This document shows positions 37,979 through 45,493 of a stretch of 64,000 nucleotides of DNA, piece after piece. Source of the DNA: Verrucomicrobiota bacterium. GTDB taxonomy: Bacteria > Verrucomicrobiota > Kiritimatiellia > CAIVKH01. Each line of letters starts with the position of its first letter. Within the stretch, counting starts at the first letter, position 1. Under the pieces are notes generated by a model. The model worked only from the letters and a program-made list of their open reading frames with translations. It was not told where the DNA came from and searched no databases. A program made the translations under genes and the position numbers. The DNA is taken from contig JACKPT010000009.1 in assembly GCA_024233345.1 (NCBI GenBank), positions 1-64,000 on the forward strand, read 5' to 3'.

Positions 37979-38005
37979 GGTTACGCTTCGGCCGGGCGGC
38001 CCCGA

Positions 38006-39991
38006 TCAGGGGTGGGCTGACATCGGCTCCAGTCCTTGCCGGAAATTGCGGGTCAGGCCTTCGTTCAGTTTGCTGGCTCTCGCGTACGCCGCAGTCGCGT
38101 TCTCGGGTTGGCCGGCCTGTTCGTACGCCTTGCCCAGCCAGAGCCATCCCCGGGTCACCTGGGGAAAGCGGTCGGTGTAGTGCTGAAGCAGTGCGATGGC
38201 GGCGTCATGCTCACCGGTTTTTACGCAGGCCACCCCGAGGTCATACCAGGCCCCGGCCATCCGGGGGAGCTGGGCGAGGACCAGGGGATACAGAGATCTG
38301 GATCGTTCGTATTCCCCCGCAGCCTGATAGACCCGTGCCGCTGCGGTGACCTGGATGGGAAAGGGCGGTTTGCGCCAGGTGTAAGCAGGAGTCTGCTCCA
38401 CTGTCTCGATGGCCGCTCGCAGGGCGAGGGATCCATTATCCGCAAAGTGATTCATGACGTCCTCATTTTCCGAGGTGCGGCGAAGCAGCAGAGCTGAAGT
38501 ACCATCAAAATAGACCAGCTCCCACAGTGGCGTCAGAAGCAGCAGGTGAATGACCCTTCCACTGCCCAGCCACGAAGCGGGCAGCAGGATCGCGGAAAAG
38601 GTGCCCCGGTCATTCAGGTCCTTCCAGGCGGCCTCTTCTCCCCCCAGGCCACGATACAGGTCTCCATAAAATGCCTGCCCATACAGATGCCCGCGGGGGT
38701 CGGTAAAGATCTTCCGGCCCGGTCGTTTCCACAGCAGGTATCCACCGTCATGGGCAAGGTTGCCCAAGCGGCTTTCAGGGGGTAACGCATCGAGACGGGC
38801 CAGGCAAGCGTCCGACGGAAAGAGTCCTTGTTCGACCCCGAGGCCAAAGGAGGTGGTATGCCCTATCCTCCGATAGTAACGGTTGGATAAAATGGCCAGC
38901 CCGGTGGCAAGGATGACCAGACCGGTGAGAAGGAGGCGGGATCGGCGCGGGAGCAGGATTTGCCCCTGAACGGTCAGGCGTCTCGCATGACGGAGCACGT
39001 GATGGATGCCCAGGGCAACCATGGGCAGACCAAACAATCCCGCCTCCACCGGATGATGAAAGGACCGGACCAGGATGAAGGCGCTGATCATTGCGCCGGG
39101 GACCAGATGCCGGGGAAGGCGGCGCTTGCTGGCGATCAGCGGTACCGCCATCAGTACCAGGTACAGGGTGGAGAGGTAGCGGGTTGGGTCGGGAAGAAAC
39201 TCCTCATGAAAGGGGGAAATCCATTCGAGGACGACCTGCCGGTTGAGGTCGGTCATTTGCTGAAACAAGTCGATATGGAGCCGGGAGCCGTATGGATTGA
39301 GCAGGGTGACCCCGGCGAGCAGGAGGGTGCCGGCAAGCCCCCGGGTGAAGGTTCGGGTGGATGGGCGGATCCAGAGAAAAGCCGCCGCAATGGGTCCGAG
39401 CAGAAAGCTCGGGCTCAACTGGGTCCAGACGACCTGCAGGCCGAGCAGCAGACCAAGGTGGGGCAAACGCCAGGACCGGGTCCGCGATAGCACCAGCAGA
39501 AAGGCCCCCATGACCGGGGCGGCGAAGACCGCAGGTCCGGGCGACAGTGCGGGGGCCATGACCCAGGCCCCGAGCAGCAGGGCGAGGGCTTGATCCTCCA
39601 CGGTTGCCCGGCGGTGTACCGCACGTACGATCAGGATGCTCCCCAGACTGAGCAGCAGCGCGCTCACCACCTGAAGCCCGGGGAGACCCAACCCTTGCCC
39701 CAGCCAGTAGAGCAGGAGGTCGGAGAACCAATGGGCTTCTATCCAGCGGGTGTCGGCGCCGGCCAACCACCACGAAAAGGGATCCTGGTCCGGGATGCCG
39801 TTCCGGCTGATCCATCGCCCCGCCGCCATGTGCATCCAGAATCCGGATGCGGTGACGGTGCGCACTTGGAACAGGAAGATCGACAGGGCACCTGCCATGA
39901 GCCAACCTGCTTCCCTGCGACGATTCATGAGGCCAGCATAGCGAGGCGTTCCATGGATGACACGGGCAAATGTTTCTTCACGGTTTATCAT
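38006..39991 (-). CDS. GT-C-like polytopic membrane protein with C-terminal TPR
   Basis: The product has 661 residues. About ten membrane helices occupy residues 20-410. Near the N-terminus, SGFWMHMAAGRWISRNGIPDQDPFSW and IEAHWFSDLLLYWL match the first loop of PMT/GT39-like 'WxHxxxGRxI' proteins of the GT-C type. The C-terminal ~120 residues are tetratricopeptide repeats (WYDLGVACVKTGEHDAAIALL, WLWLGKAYEQAGQPENATAAY). It may be a glycosyltransferase or a polysaccharide-related membrane protein; activity is not established. Start could be 39991 or an internal ATG at 39928; neither has a strong ribosome site. It is convergent with the giant gene (27 bp apart) and divergent from sucC (83 bp). 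Confidence 0.7.
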   Translation of the reverse strand: MINREETFARVIHGTPRYAGLMNRRREAGWLMAGALSIFLFQVRTVTASGFWMHMAAGRWISRNGIPDQDPFSWWLAGADTRWIEAHWFSDLLLYWLGQGLGLPGLQVVSALLLSLGSILIVRAVHRRATVEDQALALLLGAWVMAPALSPGPAVFAAPVMGAFLLVLSRTRSWRLPHLGLLLGLQVVWTQLSPSFLLGPIAAAFLWIRPSTRTFTRGLAGTLLLAGVTLLNPYGSRLHIDLFQQMTDLNRQVVLEWISPFHEEFLPDPTRYLSTLYLVLMAVPLIASKRRLPRHLVPGAMISAFILVRSFHHPVEAGLFGLPMVALGIHHVLRHARRLTVQGQILLPRRSRLLLTGLVILATGLAILSNRYYRRIGHTTSFGLGVEQGLFPSDACLARLDALPPESRLGNLAHDGGYLLWKRPGRKIFTDPRGHLYGQAFYGDLYRGLGGEEAAWKDLNDRGTFSAILLPASWLGSGRVIHLLLLTPLWELVYFDGTSALLLRRTSENEDVMNHFADNGSLALRAAIETVEQTPAYTWRKPPFPIQVTAAARVYQAAGEYERSRSLYPLVLAQLPRMAGAWYDLGVACVKTGEHDAAIALLQHYTDRFPQVTRGWLWLGKAYEQAGQPENATAAYARASKLNEGLTRNFRQGLEPMSAHP

Positions 39992-40074
39992 TGTCAGCAC
40001 GGATGGCCGGGGTAGAGTAAGCTGGTTTTTTGTGGCCCTTGATGGGTCGGTTTCAGGAGAAGGTTGGAGGACGC

Positions 40075-41229
40075 ATGAAAATTCATGAATATCAGGCGAA
40101 GGCACTTTTTCGGGAAGCGGGTATTCCGGTTCCCGAGGGAAAGGTAGCCACATCTCCGGAAGAGGCCCGGTCGATTGCCGAAGCGTTTGGAACGGTGGTT
40201 GCGGTCAAGGCCCAGGTGCACACCGGTGGACGGGGCAAGGCGGGAGGGGTAAAAATTGCCAAGACCCCCGACGAAGCGGCCCGGCATGCCGGGAACATTC
40301 TCGGGATGGAAATCAAGGGATCAACCGTCCGCAAGGTTCTGGTCGAGCGCGGTTCCGACATCGCCCGCGAAGCCTATCTCGCGATCACCATGGACCGGAG
40401 TTCCAAGGCCATCCTGCTCATCGCCAGTGCGGCCGGCGGAATCGACATCGAAGAGGTGGCGGCGAAGACCCCGGAGAAAATTCTCAAACTGACCACCACG
40501 ACCGGCACGTTTTCCGAAGCGGAGCTTGCCCCGGTGGCCCAGGCGTTGTTTGACGACCCTGGAGCGGCCGCGCAAATCGTGGAGATCACGGGCAAATTGC
40601 TGGGTCTTTACCTGAAGGCAGATGCCTCGCTGGCCGAAATCAATCCCCTGGTTCTGACCGGCTCCGGAAACGTGGTCGCCCTCGACGGCAAGGTGACCGT
40701 GGATGACAATGCGCTGTTTCGCCAGCCGGCTCTGGAGGCCTTGCGGGATTTTGACGAGGAGGTGCCCCAGGAGATTGAAGCCAGGGAGAAGGGGTTGAGT
40801 TTTGTCCAGTTGGACGGCGATATCGGCTGCATGGTCAATGGCGCGGGACTGGCGATGGCCACGATGGATATGATCCAAATCTATGGGGGCAAGCCGGCAA
40901 ACTTTCTCGATGTGGGAGGCAGCTCCAACCCGGAGAAGGTCGTGGCGGCCTTCAAAATCATTCTGTCCAATCCGTCGATCAAGGCGGTACTCATCAATAT
41001 TTTTGGCGGCATCACCCGGTGTGATGACATTGCCCGGGGCATTCTGGAGTCGTTTCAGAGAATCTCCATCGCGGTTCCGGTGGTAGTTCGCCTGACCGGG
41101 ACCAATGCCGATGAGGGGCTGGCCCTGCTGAAGGGATCGTCGCTGATTCCGGCCTCCACCTTTGCGGAGGCGGTGGTCAAGGTGATTGAGGCGTCTGGCG
41201 GTGTGGTGCGCGAGGAGATGAAGTCATGA
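40075..41229 (+). CDS. sucC: Succinyl-CoA synthetase beta subunit
   Basis: With SucD it interconverts succinyl-CoA and succinate with NTP formation in the TCA cycle. The product has 384 residues. The ATP-grasp start is MKIHEYQAKALFREAGIPVP. VAVKAQVHTGGRGKAGGVK is the nucleotide-binding loop, LAEINPLVL the metal-binding part, and FLDVGGSS and NIFGGITRCDDIARGI the CoA-ligase part. GGAGG lies 4 nt before the ATG. The stop overlaps the sucD start by 4 nt (ATGA). Confidence 0.97.
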   Translation: MKIHEYQAKALFREAGIPVPEGKVATSPEEARSIAEAFGTVVAVKAQVHTGGRGKAGGVKIAKTPDEAARHAGNILGMEIKGSTVRKVLVERGSDIAREAYLAITMDRSSKAILLIASAAGGIDIEEVAAKTPEKILKLTTTTGTFSEAELAPVAQALFDDPGAAAQIVEITGKLLGLYLKADASLAEINPLVLTGSGNVVALDGKVTVDDNALFRQPALEALRDFDEEVPQEIEAREKGLSFVQLDGDIGCMVNGAGLAMATMDMIQIYGGKPANFLDVGGSSNPEKVVAAFKIILSNPSIKAVLINIFGGITRCDDIARGILESFQRISIAVPVVVRLTGTNADEGLALLKGSSLIPASTFAEAVVKVIEASGGVVREEMKS

Positions 41230-42104
41230 GCATATTGATTGATCAATCCACCAAGGTTCTTGTCCAGGGGATCACCGGACGGGATGGGTCCTTCCATACC
41301 CGGCAGATGCTGGACTATGGAACCCAGGTGGTCGGAGGCGTCACCCCGGGCAAGGGCGGACAGGTCGCGCACGGAGTTCCGGTATTCAATACCGTCCAGG
41401 AGGCGGTTGAGGCAACCGGCGCCAATGCCACGGTGATTTATGTGCCGGCAAAATTTGCCTCGGCGGCGATTCTGGAAGCGGCTGAAGCAGAAATCCCCCT
41501 GATCGTCGCAATCACCGAGGGCATTCCGGTACTCGACATGATGAAGGCCTATCACATGGTCCGGGCCAAAGGCTTGCGGTTGATCGGGCCGAATTGCCCC
41601 GGTCTCATTTCACCCGGAAAGGCCAAGATTGGCATCATGCCCGGCTCGATTCACCGGCCTGGCCCGGTGGGGGTGATTTCACGCAGCGGCACCCTGACCT
41701 ATGAAATTGTGCACGCCCTGACGGGGCTGGGCATTGGTCAATCCACCTGCGTGGGGATTGGTGGCGACCCGATTGTCGGTTCGCAGTTCATGGATTTGCT
41801 GCCGTTGTTCGAGGCGGATCCAGAGACCCAGGCGATGGTGGTGGTGGGGGAAATCGGTGGCGATGAAGAGGAACGGACCGCGGCCTTCATCAAGGAGCAC
41901 ATCCGGAAACCGGTGTTTGCATTTATTGTCGGCCACACCGCCCCGGAGGGGAAACGGATGGGTCATGCCGGGGCAATTGTCTCCGGGAACAGCGGAACTG
42001 CGGCCTCGAAGTTGCAGGCGTTTTCGTTGGCGGGGGTTCCGGTTGCCAATACCATCGATGAACTCGCCGAGATTACCCGGCAGGGACTCAGCCTGCTGTC
42101 CTGA
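41226..42104 (+). CDS. sucD: Succinyl-CoA synthetase alpha subunit
   Basis: The product has 292 residues and carries the phosphorylated His in KRMGHAGAIVSG. CoA and phosphate loops VQGITGRDGSFHTRQM, IGPNCPGLISPG and ISRSGTLTYE are all present. The start overlaps sucC, so the two are translationally coupled. The stop lies 4 nt from the stop of the convergent small gene at 42109. Confidence 0.97.
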   Translation: MSILIDQSTKVLVQGITGRDGSFHTRQMLDYGTQVVGGVTPGKGGQVAHGVPVFNTVQEAVEATGANATVIYVPAKFASAAILEAAEAEIPLIVAITEGIPVLDMMKAYHMVRAKGLRLIGPNCPGLISPGKAKIGIMPGSIHRPGPVGVISRSGTLTYEIVHALTGLGIGQSTCVGIGGDPIVGSQFMDLLPLFEADPETQAMVVVGEIGGDEEERTAAFIKEHIRKPVFAFIVGHTAPEGKRMGHAGAIVSGNSGTAASKLQAFSLAGVPVANTIDELAEITRQGLSLLS

Positions 42105-42108
42105 TCGC

Positions 42109-42474
42109 TCAGTCCTGGTGGGAATAGGTGTCCATGTCCACAACCTGGTTGGACTCACACAGCTTGTTGATGTCGCGAAGCATATGGGAAATGCGCTCGG
42201 CGGCCTCATTGATGTTTCTGAGCAGAAGCGCCGTGTCCTGAGGAACCTCCCGCATTCTTTTGTTCAGCAGATTTAAGCTGACCAGCATCACGGTTGCCGG
42301 TTGTCCCATGTGGTGACAGATCGATGCCATACACGCCAGTGATTCCTGGTGGCTGCAGGGCAGCTCCTCTCGAGGAATGGGGAGCGGAGCAACCTCTTCC
42401 GTGAATGGGTAACTCATGGCTTCATAGGATCGGTTGCTGGTTTCTACGTTTTTCATGTCCGGTGCCGCAATCAT
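42109..42474 (-). CDS. Small stand-alone DHp-like (histidine-kinase dimerisation) protein
   Basis: The product has 121 residues. Residues about 40-105 read SLACMASICHHMGQPATVML followed by LNLLNKRM and LLRNINEAAERISHMLRDI. This is the two-helix, H-box-like pattern of a HisKA domain ('HHxGQP' in place of 'HExxxPLT'). There is no catalytic ATP-binding domain (no N, G1 or G2 boxes) and no receiver. It may act as a phosphotransfer or scaffold protein, or may be a non-phosphorylated dimerisation module. Start at 42474 has GAGG 8 nt upstream; 42456 is an alternative. It sits alone on the minus strand between sucCD and lpd. The 251 bp upstream (42475-42725) hold no gene that I can see. Confidence 0.65.
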   Translation of the reverse strand: MIAAPDMKNVETSNRSYEAMSYPFTEEVAPLPIPREELPCSHQESLACMASICHHMGQPATVMLVSLNLLNKRMREVPQDTALLLRNINEAAERISHMLRDINKLCESNQVVDMDTYSHQD

Positions 42475-42725
42475 GTGTATTGCCTCGCACGTGAAGGTTT
42501 CGTTCTGTCATCGAAGAATACATCTGCAAGAGTCGTACCAACTTGGGCAACTGGACCAAAAATCTATCGCCTCGATGCGTAGATTGGGCTTAGTGCTTTA
42601 TGCAGAGTGGTTTGTGTTTGGGGGGTCGCGAGGGCACAAACAGGCCGCTCACACCTGCAATGTGTTATTTTTGCGAAGCTAGAGGTGGAAGGGATCACCA
42701 AACCCATCGGCGCCCCCCCACAAGA

Positions 42726-44147
42726 CTAGATGTGGAGGGATCGGCCATTCACGGCAAGGGCCGCTTCGTGAATGGCTTCCGATATCGAGGGATGAGCATG
42801 GACAATCCGGGACAAATCCTCGGCGCTCGACCCGAATTCCATCGCCACCACAGCTTCCGCGATTAATTCGGACGCCATGGGGCCGATCAGGTGCACCCCG
42901 AGGATCAGATCGGTCCTTTCGTCGGCTAGAATCTTGACCAGGCCGGCGGTCTCTTCCATGGCTTTGGCCCGCCCGCTGGCCGCGAGAGGAAAAACCCCCG
43001 CCTTGTATTTTCGCGCCGATGCCTTGAGTTGCTCTTCGGTCTTTCCGACCCAGGCAATTTCCGGGCTGGTGTATACAACCCAGGGAATAATATCATAGTG
43101 AATGGTGGTTTCTTCTCCGGCCAGACGCTCCGCGACCATGACGCCTTCCTCAGAGCCCTTGTGGGCGAGCATAGGCCCCCGGACAACATCGCCGATCGCA
43201 TAAATATTGGGTACGCTGGTCATGCAGTGCTCATCGACATGGATATAGCCCCGCTCATCCAGCAGAATGTCGGCGGCCCGCGGATTCAAGCCTTCAAGAC
43301 TGGGCTTGCGACCCACGGCAACAATCAACTTGTCGCATTCGATGGTGTGCTCCCCGGCATCATCCTGATACCGAACCTGGACCTGGCCTTCCACCACCGA
43401 AGCGGATTTGACCCGGCAGCTCAAACGAATATCCAACCCCAGCTTCTGAAACTCCTTGCGGGCAATCCCCGCGATCTGCTGGTCCGCCATTCCCAAAAAG
43501 GAGTCCATCGCCTCCAGCAGGATGACCTCCGACCCCAGTCGCTTCCACACCGAACCCAATTCCAGGCCGATCACCCCCGCCCCGATAATCACCAGGCGCT
43601 GGGGAACCTCGGTAAAGTCGAGGGCCCCGGAGGAGTCAAAGATATGTTGATGGTCGATGTCGACATTGGCGATGTTGCGGGGAACCGAACCGGTGGCGAT
43701 GATGATATGCTCCGCCTCCACGGTTTCCGGATCCCCGTTCCCGACGCTCGGTTTGACTTCGACCGTGTTGGCCGAGGTAAAGGAGGCCACGCCGGGGATC
43801 CATTGTACCTTGTTTTTCTTGAATAATCCCTCGATGCCCTTGGTGAGGGTGGTGACGATTTTGTCCTTGCGGGCCGCCATGGCGGGTACGTCCAGGGTGA
43901 CTTCCTTGACCTTGATTCCGTGCGCGCTGACCTTGTGCAGGAGTTCATGGTACCGTTCCGACGACTCCAACCAGGCCTTGGAAGGGATGCAGCCGACATT
44001 CAGACAGGTTCCCCCCAGCGCCGGCTTGCCATCGCGGCCAACCCAGGCGTCCACGCAGGCGGTGGTCATGCCCAACTGAGCTGCCCGAATCGCACACACA
44101 TAACCGGCCGGGCCGGCGCCAATGACCAAAACATCTACTTTTTTCAT
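42726..44147 (-). CDS. lpd: Dihydrolipoyl dehydrogenase (E3)
   Basis: It re-oxidises dihydrolipoamide of the 2-oxoglutarate dehydrogenase complex with NAD. The product has 473 residues. It shows VLVIGAGPAGYVCAIRAAQLG (FAD site; 20 of 21 residues conserved in style), the redox disulfide GGTCLNVGCIPSK, the second dinucleotide fold VIIGAGVIGLELGSVW, YAIGDVV, and the C-terminal catalytic HAHPSISE. It follows sucB by 20 nt in the same direction, so it is part of a sucA-sucB-lpd operon. Confidence 0.96.
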   Translation of the reverse strand: MKKVDVLVIGAGPAGYVCAIRAAQLGMTTACVDAWVGRDGKPALGGTCLNVGCIPSKAWLESSERYHELLHKVSAHGIKVKEVTLDVPAMAARKDKIVTTLTKGIEGLFKKNKVQWIPGVASFTSANTVEVKPSVGNGDPETVEAEHIIIATGSVPRNIANVDIDHQHIFDSSGALDFTEVPQRLVIIGAGVIGLELGSVWKRLGSEVILLEAMDSFLGMADQQIAGIARKEFQKLGLDIRLSCRVKSASVVEGQVQVRYQDDAGEHTIECDKLIVAVGRKPSLEGLNPRAADILLDERGYIHVDEHCMTSVPNIYAIGDVVRGPMLAHKGSEEGVMVAERLAGEETTIHYDIIPWVVYTSPEIAWVGKTEEQLKASARKYKAGVFPLAASGRAKAMEETAGLVKILADERTDLILGVHLIGPMASELIAEAVVAMEFGSSAEDLSRIVHAHPSISEAIHEAALAVNGRSLHI

Positions 44148-44167
44148 ACCAACCTGTATTTCTTTTA

Positions 44168-45493
44168 TCAGATTTCCAACAACATCCGGGCGGGTTCTTC
44201 GATCGATTCCTTGACCGAGACCAGGAACTGAACCGCATCGCGGCCATCAATGATCCGGTGGTCATAGGTCAGGGCGAGATACATCATGGGGCGGATGACC
44301 ACCTCGCCATCCACCACCACCGGGCGCTCCTGAATCCGGTGCATGCCGAGAATTGCACTCTGGGGAGGATTGATGATCGGGGTGGACATCATGGAGCCAA
44401 ACACCCCGCCGTTGGAGATGGTGAAGGTGCCTCCGGTCAACTCCTCGAGGTCGAGCTTGCCTTGCTGGGCCCGGGTGCCAAAATCGTTGATGGCGAGCTC
44501 CAGTTCCGCCAGCGACATGCGGTCGGCATTCCGGATCGTGGGAACCACCAGACCCCGGTCCGAACTGACCGCGACCCCGATATTGTAATAGCCGTGATAC
44601 AGGATTTCATCCCCCTCCACCGAAGCATTGATGACGGGATACCGCTCGAGCGCCTCGGTCACCGCGCGGACAAAGAACGACATGAAACCGAGCTTGATCT
44701 TGTACCGGCTCTGGAAGGCTTCCTGATATCGCTTGCGCAGCCCCATGATGGCTTTCATGTCGACTTCATTGAAGGTCGTGAGCAGGGCGGCGTGGGACTG
44801 GGCCTCCACCAGACGTTCGGCAATGCGCGCGCGGATGCGTGACATCTTGACCCGCCGGGTCAGGGAACCTTCATCGAGAGGTGGCTTGGCGGTTGGCGCC
44901 GGCGCCTGTTCCACCTCGGATGAGGTTTCCCGCTCCGATGCGCCAAACTGGGTGGATAGGTGGGGGGAATGCTCGAGAAACCGCAGGACATCCGCCTTGG
45001 TGATGCGCCCCCCCCGCCCGGTGGCCTCGATCTGCTGGGGGTCGAGATCATGCTCCAGGATCAACTTGCGCACCGCCGGCCCCAACCGCTCGTCCATCTC
45101 AATATCCTTGCGCGGCGCCTTGGCCGGCGAGGGTCGGGACACGATGGCCGGCGCCCTGGGCAGGTCCTCTTCGTCGGACGCGGACTCCGGTTCTGGTTCT
45201 GGTTCCGGCTCCGGGGCGGCATCGGTTGCGACCGACTTGGTCGCGGGGCCCCCGGCCTTATTGTCGAGAACGCCAATGATATCCTTCGGCTTGACGGTTG
45301 ACCCCTCCGGGACGCTGATCTTCTTGAGCACCCCCGCGGCCTGCGCCATCACCTCCAGCACAATTTTATCGGTTTCGATATCCGCGACCTTCTCATTCTT
45401 CTGTACGGCTTCGCCCTGTTTCTTGTGCCAGGCGGACAGGGTGCCTTCTTCGACGGACTCAGGAAAGGGGGGGACGGTGATGTTCACGGTCAT
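44168..45493 (-). CDS. sucB: 2-oxoglutarate dehydrogenase E2, dihydrolipoyl succinyltransferase
   Basis: The product has 441 residues. An N-terminal lipoyl domain has the lipoylated Lys in ETDKIVLEV (about residue 44). A Pro/Glu linker (PEPEPEPEPE) and a peripheral-subunit-binding domain (GPAVRKLILEHDLDPQQIEA) come next. The catalytic domain ends with the active site YDHRIIDGRDAVQFL. The start at 45493 is taken because homology (TVNITVPPFPESVEEG) begins there and its ATG overlaps the sucA stop (ATGA). Confidence 0.96.
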   Translation of the reverse strand: MTVNITVPPFPESVEEGTLSAWHKKQGEAVQKNEKVADIETDKIVLEVMAQAAGVLKKISVPEGSTVKPKDIIGVLDNKAGGPATKSVATDAAPEPEPEPEPESASDEEDLPRAPAIVSRPSPAKAPRKDIEMDERLGPAVRKLILEHDLDPQQIEATGRGGRITKADVLRFLEHSPHLSTQFGASERETSSEVEQAPAPTAKPPLDEGSLTRRVKMSRIRARIAERLVEAQSHAALLTTFNEVDMKAIMGLRKRYQEAFQSRYKIKLGFMSFFVRAVTEALERYPVINASVEGDEILYHGYYNIGVAVSSDRGLVVPTIRNADRMSLAELELAINDFGTRAQQGKLDLEELTGGTFTISNGGVFGSMMSTPIINPPQSAILGMHRIQERPVVVDGEVVIRPMMYLALTYDHRIIDGRDAVQFLVSVKESIEEPARMLLEI

